NCBI GenBank assembly: GCA_044228625.1
Contig: JBGAUM010000038.1
Location: 1 to 28,353, forward strand
Length of the DNA stretch: 28,353 nucleotides
Direction of reading: 5' to 3'
DNA from: UKL13-2 sp044228625
GTDB taxonomy: Bacteria; Pseudomonadota; Gammaproteobacteria; Burkholderiales; Usitatibacteraceae
Both the position numbers and the translations under genes were made by a program. The notes beneath the pieces are model-generated. The model was given only the letters and a program-made list of their open reading frames with translations, searched no databases and was not told the origin of the DNA. Shown here one piece after another: positions 1-7,793 of this stretch. Every line of letters begins with the position of its first letter. Position 1 is the first letter of the stretch.

Positions 1-780
1 CAGCTGATGGGGGTAATTCTCGGCGCAGCGCCTTTGCACAACAACGACCGAATTCAGCGGTATGTGAATCAAGTGGGTCGCTGGATCGCAAGTCATTCAG
101 AACGCCCCAATCTTCCTTGGCGCTTTGCGGTGCTCGAGTCACCATTGGTGAATGCAGGCGCGGCTCCTGGCGGACAGATTTACATTACAACAGGCCTACT
201 CTTCAGGATGCGCAGCGAATCGGAGTTGGCTGGGGCGTTGGCGCATGAAATTGCGCATGTCGTGCAGCGGCACCATATCAAGGCTTACCAAAGCGGTGGG
301 TGGTCAAAAGTTGCAGGAATTGGGCTGGGTGCCGTCGTCGATGCGAAAGTAAAAGCGCCCGGGGCTTTGGGTGAACTAGGTAAGCAAGGGTTAAAGATGG
401 GAATCGAGAGCGCGCGCAAGTTGGTGCTCTTGTCTTTGGATCGAGGCGAAGAAGAGCAGGCGGACCGCATGGGCATGGTACTCGCGGCGCGTGCGGGCTA
501 CGATCCGTTTGGATTGCCGTCCACGATTCAAATTTTGCAGTCAGTGATCGGAGATCAAGGTTCGACCAGCGTCCTGTTTTCCACGCATCCCACGCCGGAA
601 GCCCGCCTCGCAGCCTTGGACAAATCGATGAGCAGCGTCATGGAGCGCTATTCGGGCCAAGCCAATTTGCAAGACCGTTTTGTCTCAACGATTTTGGGCA
701 CGCCGATTCCCTCGGGCGCATCGACTGCGACGAGCAAACCAGCCGCCAAACCCCCGGCCAAGGCACCGCCCAAGAAATAG
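1..780 (+). CDS. M48 family zinc metalloprotease, 5'-truncated by window edge
   Basis: Probable envelope zinc metalloprotease of the M48 family (BepA/LoiP/Oma1-like), a group that degrades or helps fold outer-membrane and periplasmic proteins. The zinc-binding HEIAH motif sits near residue 80 of the visible part, and the third-ligand helix appears as EEQADRMG near residue 150. The conserved TTGLL stretch lies before HEIAH and HPTPEARLAAL near the end. The C-terminus is a low-complexity Ala/Pro/Lys tail. The frame is open from base 1, and M48 members of this type carry a signal peptide and 30-60 more residues upstream, so the first ATG at 7 is probably internal and the true start lies outside the window. 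A strong intrinsic terminator follows 21 bases after the stop, so this is the last gene of its transcript. The family call is firm; the substrate is unknown. Confidence 0.88.
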   Translation, partial: QLMGVILGAAPLHNNDRIQRYVNQVGRWIASHSERPNLPWRFAVLESPLVNAGAAPGGQIYITTGLLFRMRSESELAGALAHEIAHVVQRHHIKAYQSGGWSKVAGIGLGAVVDAKVKAPGALGELGKQGLKMGIESARKLVLLSLDRGEEEQADRMGMVLAARAGYDPFGLPSTIQILQSVIGDQGSTSVLFSTHPTPEARLAALDKSMSSVMERYSGQANLQDRFVSTILGTPIPSGASTATSKPAAKPPAKAPPKK

Positions 781-801
781 GGATCGCCGAATCGCGCCAG
801 A

Positions 802-828
802 AAAGGGCCGGGAAACCGGCCCTTTCTC
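802..828 (+). terminator. Intrinsic terminator after the M48 protease gene
   Basis: A perfect 10-bp stem (AAAGGGCCGG with CCGGCCCTTT) closes on a GAAA tetraloop, with TTT closing the stem and TCTC after it. It lies 21 bases after the protease stop codon. The U-tract is short, but the stem and tetraloop are typical of a rho-independent terminator. Confidence 0.8.
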
Positions 829-975
829 ATTCCACGGCTGGGTAATGACCCTCGATTCAGCTTGTCCCGCCACGGCTCGGCCCCCGCCTTCTGCAATTCA
901 TCCCACCGGTGTTGAGCGCCGGGCCGGCCACGCCGACAATGGCGACATCTAAACACCGCATTGAGGAAGATTGTC

Positions 976-1356
976 ATGATCAAGCCCACCCGCACCTGGC
1001 TCTTTGCCTTGCTTGGCCTTGTGGTCATTTTTGCCCTGGGGTTCGCCCTGTTCCAGTGGAACGTGGCGCACGAATTCCCGGGCTCCATCGTGATCGGCGA
1101 TCATGACCTGTCGGATTCCCCCTACGGCTGGATGATCGCCATCCCAATCCTGTTCCTGGTCGGCCTGTTGCTGACGGTAATTTTTGCCGGTGTCGCCGCC
1201 ATCGTGGTGCTGGCGCTGGGCTTTGCCGCGCTGATGGTGGTGCTGGGCCTGACGCTTGCCGCGGTGCCCTTCGCGCTGATCCTTGGCATCCCGGCGCTCG
1301 CGATCTACGGCTTCATCAAGCTGATCGAACGCGACCGCAAGGCCGCAGCGGCCTGA
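976..1356 (+). CDS. Small hydrophobic membrane protein, unknown function
   Basis: A 126-residue protein with no family I recognise. A first membrane segment runs from about residues 7 to 27. A polar, probably periplasmic stretch follows with acidic residues and SDSPYGW. Then come two or three closely packed hydrophobic segments from about 50 to 112, very rich in Leu, Ala, Val and Gly. The end is short and charged (ERDRKAAAA). I chose the ATG at 976 because GAGGAAG at 963-969 is a good ribosome binding site six bases upstream; a TTG start at 961 would put that site inside the gene. It stands alone between two terminator-like structures, so it is probably transcribed by itself. It could be a small envelope or stress protein, but nothing in the sequence settles this. 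Confidence 0.7.
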   Translation: MIKPTRTWLFALLGLVVIFALGFALFQWNVAHEFPGSIVIGDHDLSDSPYGWMIAIPILFLVGLLLTVIFAGVAAIVVLALGFAALMVVLGLTLAAVPFALILGIPALAIYGFIKLIERDRKAAAA

Positions 1357-1364
1357 GTCGCAGC

Positions 1365-1383
1365 GGCCGATCTGGGATCGGCC
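1365..1383. repeat. Perfect short inverted repeat
   Basis: GGCCGATC and GATCGGCC form a perfect 8-bp stem with a TGG loop, nine bases after the stop of the small membrane protein gene. No T-run follows on the plus strand, so it may act as a 3' stability hairpin more than a terminator. It is the first of three consecutive perfect dyads in this spacer. Confidence 0.55.
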
Positions 1384-1404
1384 ATGGAAGTTTCGAATGG
1401 CAAG

Positions 1405-1433
1405 AAGCCCCGGAGACTCTCCGGGGCTTTTTT
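1405..1433 (+). terminator. Intrinsic terminator of the small membrane protein gene
   Basis: AAGCCCCGGAG (1405-1415) pairs perfectly with CTCCGGGGCTT (1419-1429) around a 3-base loop, followed by a T-run to 1433. This is a textbook rho-independent terminator on the plus strand. It may also slow transcription arriving from ttcA on the other strand, but there the downstream tract is only CTTCTTG. Confidence 0.88.
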
Positions 1434-1440
1434 GTGTCCG

Positions 1441-1462
1441 CAAGTTCCGCTAGCGGAACTTG
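1441..1462. repeat. 22-bp perfect palindrome across the ttcA stop codon
   Basis: The half-site CAAGTTCCGCT is followed directly by its reverse complement AGCGGAACTTG with no spacer. The TAG stop of ttcA lies at the centre, so the last codons of ttcA form one arm. There is no U-tract after it on either strand. It may be a protein-binding dyad or a 3' end structure; the sequence alone does not decide. Confidence 0.65.
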
Positions 1463-2361
1463 ATGATCTGCGTGTCCGGCGGCTCGACAAACTCCTGCGG
1501 GTCAAATGCGAGGTCACCCACGCCGGGCGGTTCAGCGTTCTGATCGGCAGCCACGGCGCTGAAATCGAACAGCGCACGATCCATCAGGTGCGAGGGCACC
1601 ACGTTGGACAGTGACCGCACGATGTTGTCGACTCGCCCCGGGAATTTCTTGTCCCAGTCGATGAGCATTTGCTTGACTTGCTGGCGTTGCAGGTTGTCCT
1701 GCGAACCGCACAGGTCGCACGGGATGATCGGGAACTGCCGGTACTCGGCGTAGGCTTCCAGGTCGCGCTCTTCCACGTAGGCCAGCGGGCGAATGACGAT
1801 ATGCCGGCCGTCATCGCTTTGCAGCTTCGGGCTCATGGCCTTCATCTTGCCGCCGAAGAACATGTTGAGGAACAGCGTGTTCACGATGTCATCGCGATGG
1901 TGCCCCAGCGCGATCTTGGTCGCACCGATTTCCTTTGCCACCCGGTAGATCACCCCGCGCCGTAACCGCGAGCACAGCGAGCACATGGTCCTGCCTTCGG
2001 GAATCAGCCGTTTCACCGTCGAATAGGTGTCCTGCTCGGCGATGTGAAATTCGATGTCGAGTGACTTCAAATAGTCCGGCAGCACGTGCGCCGGATATCC
2101 GGGGTGTTTCTGGTCCAGGTTGAATGCCACCACCGTGAATGGCACGGGCGCATTGACCTTGAGCTTCAGCAGAATGTCGAGCAGCCCGTAGCTGTCCTTG
2201 CCGCCCGAAAGGCACACCATGACCTTGTCGCCTGGGTCGATCATGGAATAGTCGGCCACCGCCTGCCCGACCAATCGGCGAAGCCGTTTGGTGAGCTTGT
2301 TCCCCTCGAATTGCTGTTTGGGGGTCAGCGTCTGCGCCGCCGCGTGACTGGTGGAATCCAT
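1450..2361 (-). CDS. ttcA: tRNA 2-thiocytidine(32) synthetase TtcA
   Basis: An iron-sulfur tRNA-modifying enzyme that adenylates C32 and replaces its 2-oxygen with sulfur in certain tRNAs. The 303-residue length fits the family. The ATP-binding PP-loop SGGKDS is at residues 52-57. A CxxC pair is at C127/C130 in the family context CSLCSRLRRG, and a further cysteine is at C215 (CDLCGSQ); these match the three ligands of the 4Fe-4S cluster known in the family. GHHRDD near 153-158 is also conserved. The ATG at 2361 gives an N-terminus of normal length, followed by the expected KLTKRLRRL helix. The gene lies downstream of the pteridine reductase gene on the same strand with a 127-base gap, so it could be co-transcribed or have its own promoter. 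Its 3' end is built into a 22-bp palindrome. Confidence 0.96.
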   Translation of the reverse strand: MDSTSHAAAQTLTPKQQFEGNKLTKRLRRLVGQAVADYSMIDPGDKVMVCLSGGKDSYGLLDILLKLKVNAPVPFTVVAFNLDQKHPGYPAHVLPDYLKSLDIEFHIAEQDTYSTVKRLIPEGRTMCSLCSRLRRGVIYRVAKEIGATKIALGHHRDDIVNTLFLNMFFGGKMKAMSPKLQSDDGRHIVIRPLAYVEERDLEAYAEYRQFPIIPCDLCGSQDNLQRQQVKQMLIDWDKKFPGRVDNIVRSLSNVVPSHLMDRALFDFSAVAADQNAEPPGVGDLAFDPQEFVEPPDTQIIKFR

Positions 2362-2488
2362 GTCCGCATTTTATCGTGCCGCGCAAATTCCCAGCAGATA
2401 GAGTTCAAATCCTAGAGCGGACGCCGTTTTTCAGGCGTTTTCGGCCGGAATACCTTGTCAGGCAATGGGTTTGACCTTTGGAAGGCGT

Positions 2489-3235
2489 TCAAAGCGCCAA
2501 CGACCTTCCCCCATCCACTGCCACGATCTGGCCCGTCACGAAAGGTGCGTCGAGCATCAGCATCTTGACCGCACCGGCGATATCTTCCGGGGAGCCGGTT
2601 CTTTGCAAGGGGGTTTGCGCCGTGATGCGACGCTGCTCCTCGGAGGGAAAATCATGGCCGGTTTCGGGCCACAGGATTGCACCGGGTGCCACGCCATTGA
2701 CCCGCACCTCCGGTGCAAGCTCAAGGGCCAGGGCGCGGGTCAGACCCACCAGTCCCGCCTTTGCCGTGGTGTAGACCGCGAAGTTCTTGAGTGGACGCTC
2801 GGCATGAATATCCACGATGTTGACGATGGCGCCCCGCGTTTTCCGCAGATGCGGCGCGGCGGCCTGGCTTAAAAAGAGGGGCGCTTTCAGATTGCTGTCG
2901 ATGAGATCGATCCATTGGTCCTCGTCGATGGTCCCCACCGGCGTGGCGTAAAACGTGGAGGCGTTGTTGACCAGTCCGTCGAGCCGGCCGAACTCGCTGG
3001 CGGCATGCTCCACCAAGCCCTTCAACGCGTTGTACGCCAGCAAGTCGCCCTGCACTACGACTGCGGACTTGGGGCGAGTGCCATTGAGCCTTTTGACCAA
3101 GGCGTCTGCTTCATCGCGGGAGCGGTTGCAGTGCACGATGACGTTGGCACCGGCAGTGTGCAGGGTGGTGACGATGGCGGCGCCCACGCGTCGCGCGGCA
3201 CCCGTGACAAGGATGGCTTTGGTTGCTGCATTCAT
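2489..3235 (-). CDS. folM: Pteridine reductase (FolM/PTR1-like short-chain dehydrogenase)
   Basis: An NADPH-dependent short-chain dehydrogenase/reductase that probably reduces dihydropteridines (dihydromonapterin or dihydrofolate) to the tetrahydro form. The 248-residue chain begins with a Rossmann fold: TGAARRVG is at 11-18, and an Arg-bearing stretch (HCNRSRDEA) suits NADPH. NNAS is at 90-93. The active site is Tyr155 and Lys159 (YTTAK). In place of the catalytic Ser of ordinary members there is Asp142 in NIVDIHAERP, the pattern of PTR1-type pteridine reductases. The ATG at 3235 is the first in frame and leaves only six residues before the beta strand. It is divergent from the MidA-like gene, 138 bases apart. 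FolM versus another pteridine reductase subgroup cannot be settled by eye. Confidence 0.88.
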   Translation of the reverse strand: MNAATKAILVTGAARRVGAAIVTTLHTAGANVIVHCNRSRDEADALVKRLNGTRPKSAVVVQGDLLAYNALKGLVEHAASEFGRLDGLVNNASTFYATPVGTIDEDQWIDLIDSNLKAPLFLSQAAAPHLRKTRGAIVNIVDIHAERPLKNFAVYTTAKAGLVGLTRALALELAPEVRVNGVAPGAILWPETGHDFPSEEQRRITAQTPLQRTGSPEDIAGAVKMLMLDAPFVTGQIVAVDGGRSLAL

Positions 3236-3373
3236 TGAGTTAACCCGGAGGCCCGCATGGGATAATTTTTTCCTGGTGTGCCGGTCGATGGAATCTCAAT
3301 CCATCACCTCATTGCCTGCATCGACTTGCAAGTCGACCGCTGCGGCGCACACTTCTTTGGATTCTACTGCCCC

Positions 3374-4561
3374 ATGCAAATTGCCTTGCCGCACGGCCAC
3401 TCTTCAATCCTTCCCCCGCCCGATACCGATGCGCTCGCCCATTCACTGGCGTGCGCAGAATTGCTGCGTGCGGAGATCGCCACGGCCGGAGGCTGGATAC
3501 CGTTCGCGCAATACATGGACCGCGCGTTGTATGCGCCGGGCCTCGGCTACTACGCCGCAGGCGCCCGCAAGTTTGGCGCGGAGGGTGACTTTGTCACGGC
3601 CCCGGAAATCTCTCCGCTGTTTGGACGCTGTCTTGCGAGATCCATCGAGGATTCCATTCGTGCAACCCAAGGCAGTGTGCTGGAATTGGGTCCCGGTTCG
3701 GGAAAGCTTGCGCGAGACGTGCTGCTGGAGTTGGATGCACGACACGCGCTGCCAGGTCGATACCTTCTTCTCGAAGTCAGCGCGGATCTGCGCGAGCGCC
3801 AGCATGCGCTTCTCAGCGCCTTGCCCCCCCATTTGTTTAAGCGCGTGGAATGGTGCGACGCATTGCCGGAGGCTTTCCGCGGTGCTGTATTGGCCAACGA
3901 GGTGCTTGACGTCGTGCCCATCCATCTTTTGATGCGCCGGGGCGGAAAGTGGCAGGAACGCGGTGTTGCCGCCATAGGTGAAACGATGGGTTGGGCGGAC
4001 CGGCGTTGTGCCGATCCGGATTTGACGGCGTTGGCAGTGCGAATTGACGAAGCGCAATTTGCCGGCGCAATTCCGGAGGATTATGTCGTCGAGGTGTGCC
4101 CGCAAGCGTGCGCGCTGGCAGCCAGCGTGGGCACAGCGTTGGCAGAAGGAGTGATCCTGTGGATCGACTATGGATTCCAAGCCCGGGAGGTCTATCACCC
4201 CTCGCGGCACATGGGTACCTTGATGTGCCATTACCGTCACTTTGCCCACCCCGATCCCTTTCTGTATCCGGGATTGCAGGACATCACCGCGCACGTGGAT
4301 TTCTCTGCGATTGCCAAGGCCGGCGCCGACGCAGGGCTCGCACTGGCGGGGTATTCGACGCAAGCACAATTCCTGCTTGCGTCCGGCCTGGTGGACATCT
4401 TGCCCAGGGAAGGATCTGCCGAAACGCAAATCAGAACCGCGCAGCAGGTCCAGCGCCTCACATCGCCGGCGGAAATGGGAGAGTTGTTCAAAGTGCTTGG
4501 ATTTGCCAAGGGAAATCATGAAATTGCCGCGTTCGCCAAGGCGCGGCCCTTGCCGCTTTGA
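3374..4561 (+). CDS. SAM-dependent methyltransferase, MidA/NDUFAF7 family (COG1565)
   Basis: A 395-residue class I methyltransferase of the MidA/NDUFAF7 family. The mitochondrial member methylates an arginine of a complex I subunit during assembly; the bacterial substrate is not established. The family signature FAQYMDRALYAPGLGYY lies near residues 44-60, DFVTAPEISPLFG at 72-84, and the SAM-binding glycine motif ELGPGSGKLA at 104-113. ANEVLDVVPIHLL and LWIDYGF further on are also typical. The frame is open back to 3278, but family proteins start near the ATG at 3374, and the upstream part does not look like coding sequence. The divergent neighbour is the pteridine reductase. A GATAAT hexamer at about 3263 could be a -10 box, though I found no well-spaced -35. 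Confidence 0.9.
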   Translation: MQIALPHGHSSILPPPDTDALAHSLACAELLRAEIATAGGWIPFAQYMDRALYAPGLGYYAAGARKFGAEGDFVTAPEISPLFGRCLARSIEDSIRATQGSVLELGPGSGKLARDVLLELDARHALPGRYLLLEVSADLRERQHALLSALPPHLFKRVEWCDALPEAFRGAVLANEVLDVVPIHLLMRRGGKWQERGVAAIGETMGWADRRCADPDLTALAVRIDEAQFAGAIPEDYVVEVCPQACALAASVGTALAEGVILWIDYGFQAREVYHPSRHMGTLMCHYRHFAHPDPFLYPGLQDITAHVDFSAIAKAGADAGLALAGYSTQAQFLLASGLVDILPREGSAETQIRTAQQVQRLTSPAEMGELFKVLGFAKGNHEIAAFAKARPLPL

Positions 4562-4625
4562 AGTAACATGCCCGCAGGTTTGAGGGCGGAAACATTGCCT
4601 TGAACAACGGGCCAACAGGAATGTC

Positions 4626-4631
4626 AGGGAG
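4626..4631 (+). promoter_or_regulatory. Ribosome binding site that fixes the pntA start
   Basis: AGGGAG lies seven bases before the ATG at 4639. The earlier in-frame starts (TTG at 4600, ATG at 4621) have no purine-rich site at a workable distance, and proteins of this family begin right at the MPQVIGVPKE stretch. Confidence 0.65.
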
Positions 4632-4638
4632 CATAGCA

Positions 4639-6228
4639 ATGCCGCAAGTCATCGGAGTTCCGAAGGAGACTTTTCCCCTCGAAAAACGCGTCGCCACCGT
4701 TCCGGAAGTGATCGAGAAACTCAGGAAACTCGGGTTTTCGATTGCCGTCGAGAGTGGTGCAGGCGAGGGCGCCAACGTCAGCGATGCCGATTACACGGCT
4801 GCGGGTGCCACGGTACTTGCGGATGCGAAGGCGCTCTACGGCGCATCCGACATCGTTTTCAAGGTGCGCGCGCCGTCGATGGACGAAGTCGCACTCTTGA
4901 AGGAAGGGCAGACACTGATCTCCTTCATCTGGCCGGCGCAGAACCCTGACCTGATGCAAGCCCTGGCGGCGAAGAAGGTCAACGTGCTGGCCATCGATTG
5001 CCTGCCGCGCACACTGTCCCGTGCGCAGAAGATGGACGCGCTGACTTCAATGGCGGGCATCAGCGGCTACCGCGCCGTGATCGAGGCGGCCAATGCCTTC
5101 GGGCGATTCTTCAGCGGCCAAATCACCGCCGCGGGCAAGGTGCCGCCGGCCAAGGTGTTCATCGCTGGTGCCGGGGTGGCGGGTCTTGCGGCCATCGGCA
5201 CGGCGGCCAACATGGGCGCCATCGTGCGCGCCAACGACACGCGCGCCGAGGTGGCGGACCAGGTCAAGTCGCTGGGCGGCGAGTTCGTCAAGGTCAATTA
5301 CGAGGAGGAAGGTTCCGGGGGCGGCGGCTATGCCAAGGTCATGTCCGAAGGCTTCCAGGCCGCGCAACGTGAAATGTATGCGCAGCAGGCCAAGGAAGTG
5401 GACATCATCATCACCACCGCGCTCATTCCCGGAAAACCCGCGCCCAAACTCATCACAGCCGACATGGTGAAATCCATGAAGGCGGGCAGCGTCATCGTGG
5501 ACATGGCGGCCGAGCAGGGCGGCAACTGCGAGCTGACCGAGCGTGACAGGGCGGTGGTCAAGCACGGCGTGACCATCATTGGATACACGGACCTCGCGAG
5601 CCGCCTGGCCAAGCAATCTTCCACGCTGTATGGCACCAACTTGTTTCGCCTGTCCGAGGAGCTTTGCAAGACCAAGGACGGCGTCATCAACATCAACATG
5701 GAAGACGATGCCATCCGTGGGCTGACCGTCATCAAGCAGGGCGAAGTCACCTGGCCCTCCCCACCGATCAAGCAGGCGACACCGCCCGCCGCCAAGCCAG
5801 CGGCTGCTGCGGCTCCGCCTGCCAAGAAAGGGCATGGCCATGGGGGTGGCGGAGAACCAATGCCGGCCAAGACGCTCGCGATCATGTTCGCCGTCGCGGC
5901 CGTCGCATTCTGGTTCGTGGGTGCGTACGCACCGACCGCGTTTCTGGGGCATTTCACCGTGTTCGTGCTGGCCGTGTTCGTGGGCTACATGGTGGTATGG
6001 AATGTCACGCCCTCATTGCACACGCCGCTGATGAGCGTGACCAACGCGATCAGCTCGATCATCATCATCGGTGCGTTGGTGCAGATCGCCCCGCCGCCGA
6101 TCGCCGGCGTGACGCGGCCCGACGAGATCATTCGCTGGCTCGCCGTCGTGGGCGCCGCGCTGACTGCCATCAATATGTTCGGTGGCTTTGCGGTCACTCA
6201 ACGCATGTTGTCGATGTTCCGCAAATAA
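4639..6228 (+). CDS. pntA: NAD(P)(+) transhydrogenase alpha subunit PntA
   Basis: The alpha subunit of the inner-membrane proton-translocating transhydrogenase, which uses the proton gradient to make NADPH from NADH. At 529 residues it is the fused form: an NAD(H)-binding domain I followed by membrane helices, not the split PntAA/PntAB arrangement. The N-terminus (GVPKETFPLEKRVA) is typical. The Rossmann glycine motif GAGVAGLAAIG starts at about residue 177, and RANDTRAEVADQVKSLG follows. A flexible linker rich in Ala, Pro, Lys, His and Gly (KKGHGHGGGG) joins to about four transmembrane helices from roughly 415 to the end. pntB starts 22 bases later, clearly in one operon. The gap from the methyltransferase gene is 77 bases, so pntAB could be read from upstream or from its own promoter. 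Confidence 0.96.
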   Translation: MPQVIGVPKETFPLEKRVATVPEVIEKLRKLGFSIAVESGAGEGANVSDADYTAAGATVLADAKALYGASDIVFKVRAPSMDEVALLKEGQTLISFIWPAQNPDLMQALAAKKVNVLAIDCLPRTLSRAQKMDALTSMAGISGYRAVIEAANAFGRFFSGQITAAGKVPPAKVFIAGAGVAGLAAIGTAANMGAIVRANDTRAEVADQVKSLGGEFVKVNYEEEGSGGGGYAKVMSEGFQAAQREMYAQQAKEVDIIITTALIPGKPAPKLITADMVKSMKAGSVIVDMAAEQGGNCELTERDRAVVKHGVTIIGYTDLASRLAKQSSTLYGTNLFRLSEELCKTKDGVININMEDDAIRGLTVIKQGEVTWPSPPIKQATPPAAKPAAAAAPPAKKGHGHGGGGEPMPAKTLAIMFAVAAVAFWFVGAYAPTAFLGHFTVFVLAVFVGYMVVWNVTPSLHTPLMSVTNAISSIIIIGALVQIAPPPIAGVTRPDEIIRWLAVVGAALTAINMFGGFAVTQRMLSMFRK

Positions 6229-6250
6229 CAACAAGAACAAGGAGAACATC

Positions 6251-7684
6251 ATGAGTGCAAATCTGGTCACCGTCGCCTACATCGCGGCCATCATCCTCTT
6301 CGTGCTGAGTTTGGGTGGGCTGTCCAACCCGGAAACCTCGCGGCGTGGCAACCTTTACGGCGTCATCGGCATGACCTTGGCTGTGTTGGCCACTGTGTTC
6401 GGCCCGCGTGTGACCGCCGCAGGCATTCCATGGATTGTCGGCTCTTTGGTCGCCGGTGGCGCCATCGGCCTTTATCTTGCACGCACCGTGCAAATGACCC
6501 AGATGCCGGAATTGGTCGCGTTCATGCACAGCATGGTGGGCTTGGCTGCGTGCGTGGTCGGCTTTGCCAGCTATATCGATCCGGGCTCATTGCTCGATGC
6601 CAATTCCAAACCGGTCAGTGCGGTCGAGCAAACCATCCACCATCTGGAGGTGTATGTGGGGGTGTTCATCGGCGCGGTGACGCTTTCGGGTTCGGTGATC
6701 GCTTTCGGCAAGCTTTCGGCGCGTATCAGCGGCAAGCCGCTGTTACTGCCCGCACGCCACTGGATCAACTTGATCGGACTGATCGCGGTAATCTGGTACG
6801 GTCGCGAATTCATGAATGCCCACTCTGTCCACGAAGGCATGATGCCGCTCATCATCATGACGGTGATTGCCTTGCTCTTCGGCATCCATATGGTGATGGC
6901 CATTGGCGGTGCCGACATGCCGGTGGTGGTGTCGATGCTGAACAGCTACTCCGGATGGGCGGCCGCAGCCACCGGCTTCATGCTGTCCAACGACCTGCTC
7001 ATTGTCACCGGCGCACTGGTCGGTTCAAGCGGCGCCATCCTGTCCTACATCATGTGCCAGGCCATGAACCGCAAATTCATCAGCGTGATCGCAGGGGGGT
7101 TTGGTTCCGACGGTGGCGCGCCGAAGGCGGCAAGCGGCGGGGCGGAACCGCAAGGCGAGGTGTCACCGATCGCGGCTGCGGAAACGGCGGAATTGCTCAA
7201 GGACGCAAAGAGCGTGGTCATCGTTCCCGGTTACGGCATGGCAGTGGCGCAGGCGCAGCACACGGTGTACGAAATCACCAAGACCCTGCGCGAAAAAGGC
7301 GTCAACGTGCGCTTCGCCATCCACCCTGTGGCCGGCCGCATGCCCGGCCACATGAACGTGCTGCTGGCCGAAGCAAAAGTGCCTTACGACATCGTGATGG
7401 AAATGGACGAAATCAACGAGGACTTTCCGGACACGGACGTCTCCATGGTGATCGGCGCCAACGACATCGTGAACCCGTCTGCACAGGACGATCCTTCGAG
7501 CCCCATCGCCGGCATGCCGGTGCTGGAAGTGTGGAAAGCCAAGACCTCAATCGTGATGAAGCGCTCAATGGCGTCAGGTTATGCGGGCGTCGACAATCCG
7601 CTCTTCTACAAGGAAAACAATCGCATGCTGTTCGGCGATGCGAAGAAGATGCTGGATGAAGTGCTGGGGTCACTGCGGGGATAA
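6251..7684 (+). CDS. pntB: NAD(P)(+) transhydrogenase beta subunit PntB
   Basis: The beta subunit of the transhydrogenase, carrying most of the proton channel and the NADP(H) site. At 477 residues it is close to the usual 460-480. Residues 1 to about 270 hold a run of transmembrane helices with the conserved FMHSMVGLAA and MLNSYSGWAAAATGF stretches. After a short Ala/Gly-rich linker, domain III begins near 310. It contains the NADP-binding loop VPGYGMAVAQAQ (GYGMA at 327-331), HPVAGRMPGHMNVLLAEA, and VIGANDIVNPSAQDDPSSPIAG, and ends with the conserved NPLFYKENNRMLFGDAKKM. AAGGAG at 6239-6244 lies six bases before the ATG at 6251, which rules out the upstream in-frame start at 6182 inside pntA. 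It is convergent with pilU. Confidence 0.97.
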   Translation: MSANLVTVAYIAAIILFVLSLGGLSNPETSRRGNLYGVIGMTLAVLATVFGPRVTAAGIPWIVGSLVAGGAIGLYLARTVQMTQMPELVAFMHSMVGLAACVVGFASYIDPGSLLDANSKPVSAVEQTIHHLEVYVGVFIGAVTLSGSVIAFGKLSARISGKPLLLPARHWINLIGLIAVIWYGREFMNAHSVHEGMMPLIIMTVIALLFGIHMVMAIGGADMPVVVSMLNSYSGWAAAATGFMLSNDLLIVTGALVGSSGAILSYIMCQAMNRKFISVIAGGFGSDGGAPKAASGGAEPQGEVSPIAAAETAELLKDAKSVVIVPGYGMAVAQAQHTVYEITKTLREKGVNVRFAIHPVAGRMPGHMNVLLAEAKVPYDIVMEMDEINEDFPDTDVSMVIGANDIVNPSAQDDPSSPIAGMPVLEVWKAKTSIVMKRSMASGYAGVDNPLFYKENNRMLFGDAKKMLDEVLGSLRG

Positions 7685-7793
7685 AACTCCAGCAATGGCG
7701 CGGGATTTGGGCCGAAAATGGCCCGAACACCCCGCCAATCCTGACGTTCAACTTTGCCTGGTTCGGTTTCCAGCAGGAACCGTACAGGTCAGG

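Noticed and set aside
4600..4638. Earlier TTG or ATG starts for pntA
   Set aside because: They lack a ribosome binding site and would place residues before the point where the family begins; AGGGAG is correctly placed for the ATG at 4639.
3443..4639. 398-codon minus-strand frame opposite the MidA-like gene
   Set aside because: It mirrors a conserved methyltransferase gene, and the predicted protein is Arg/His/Cys-rich without any recognisable domain.
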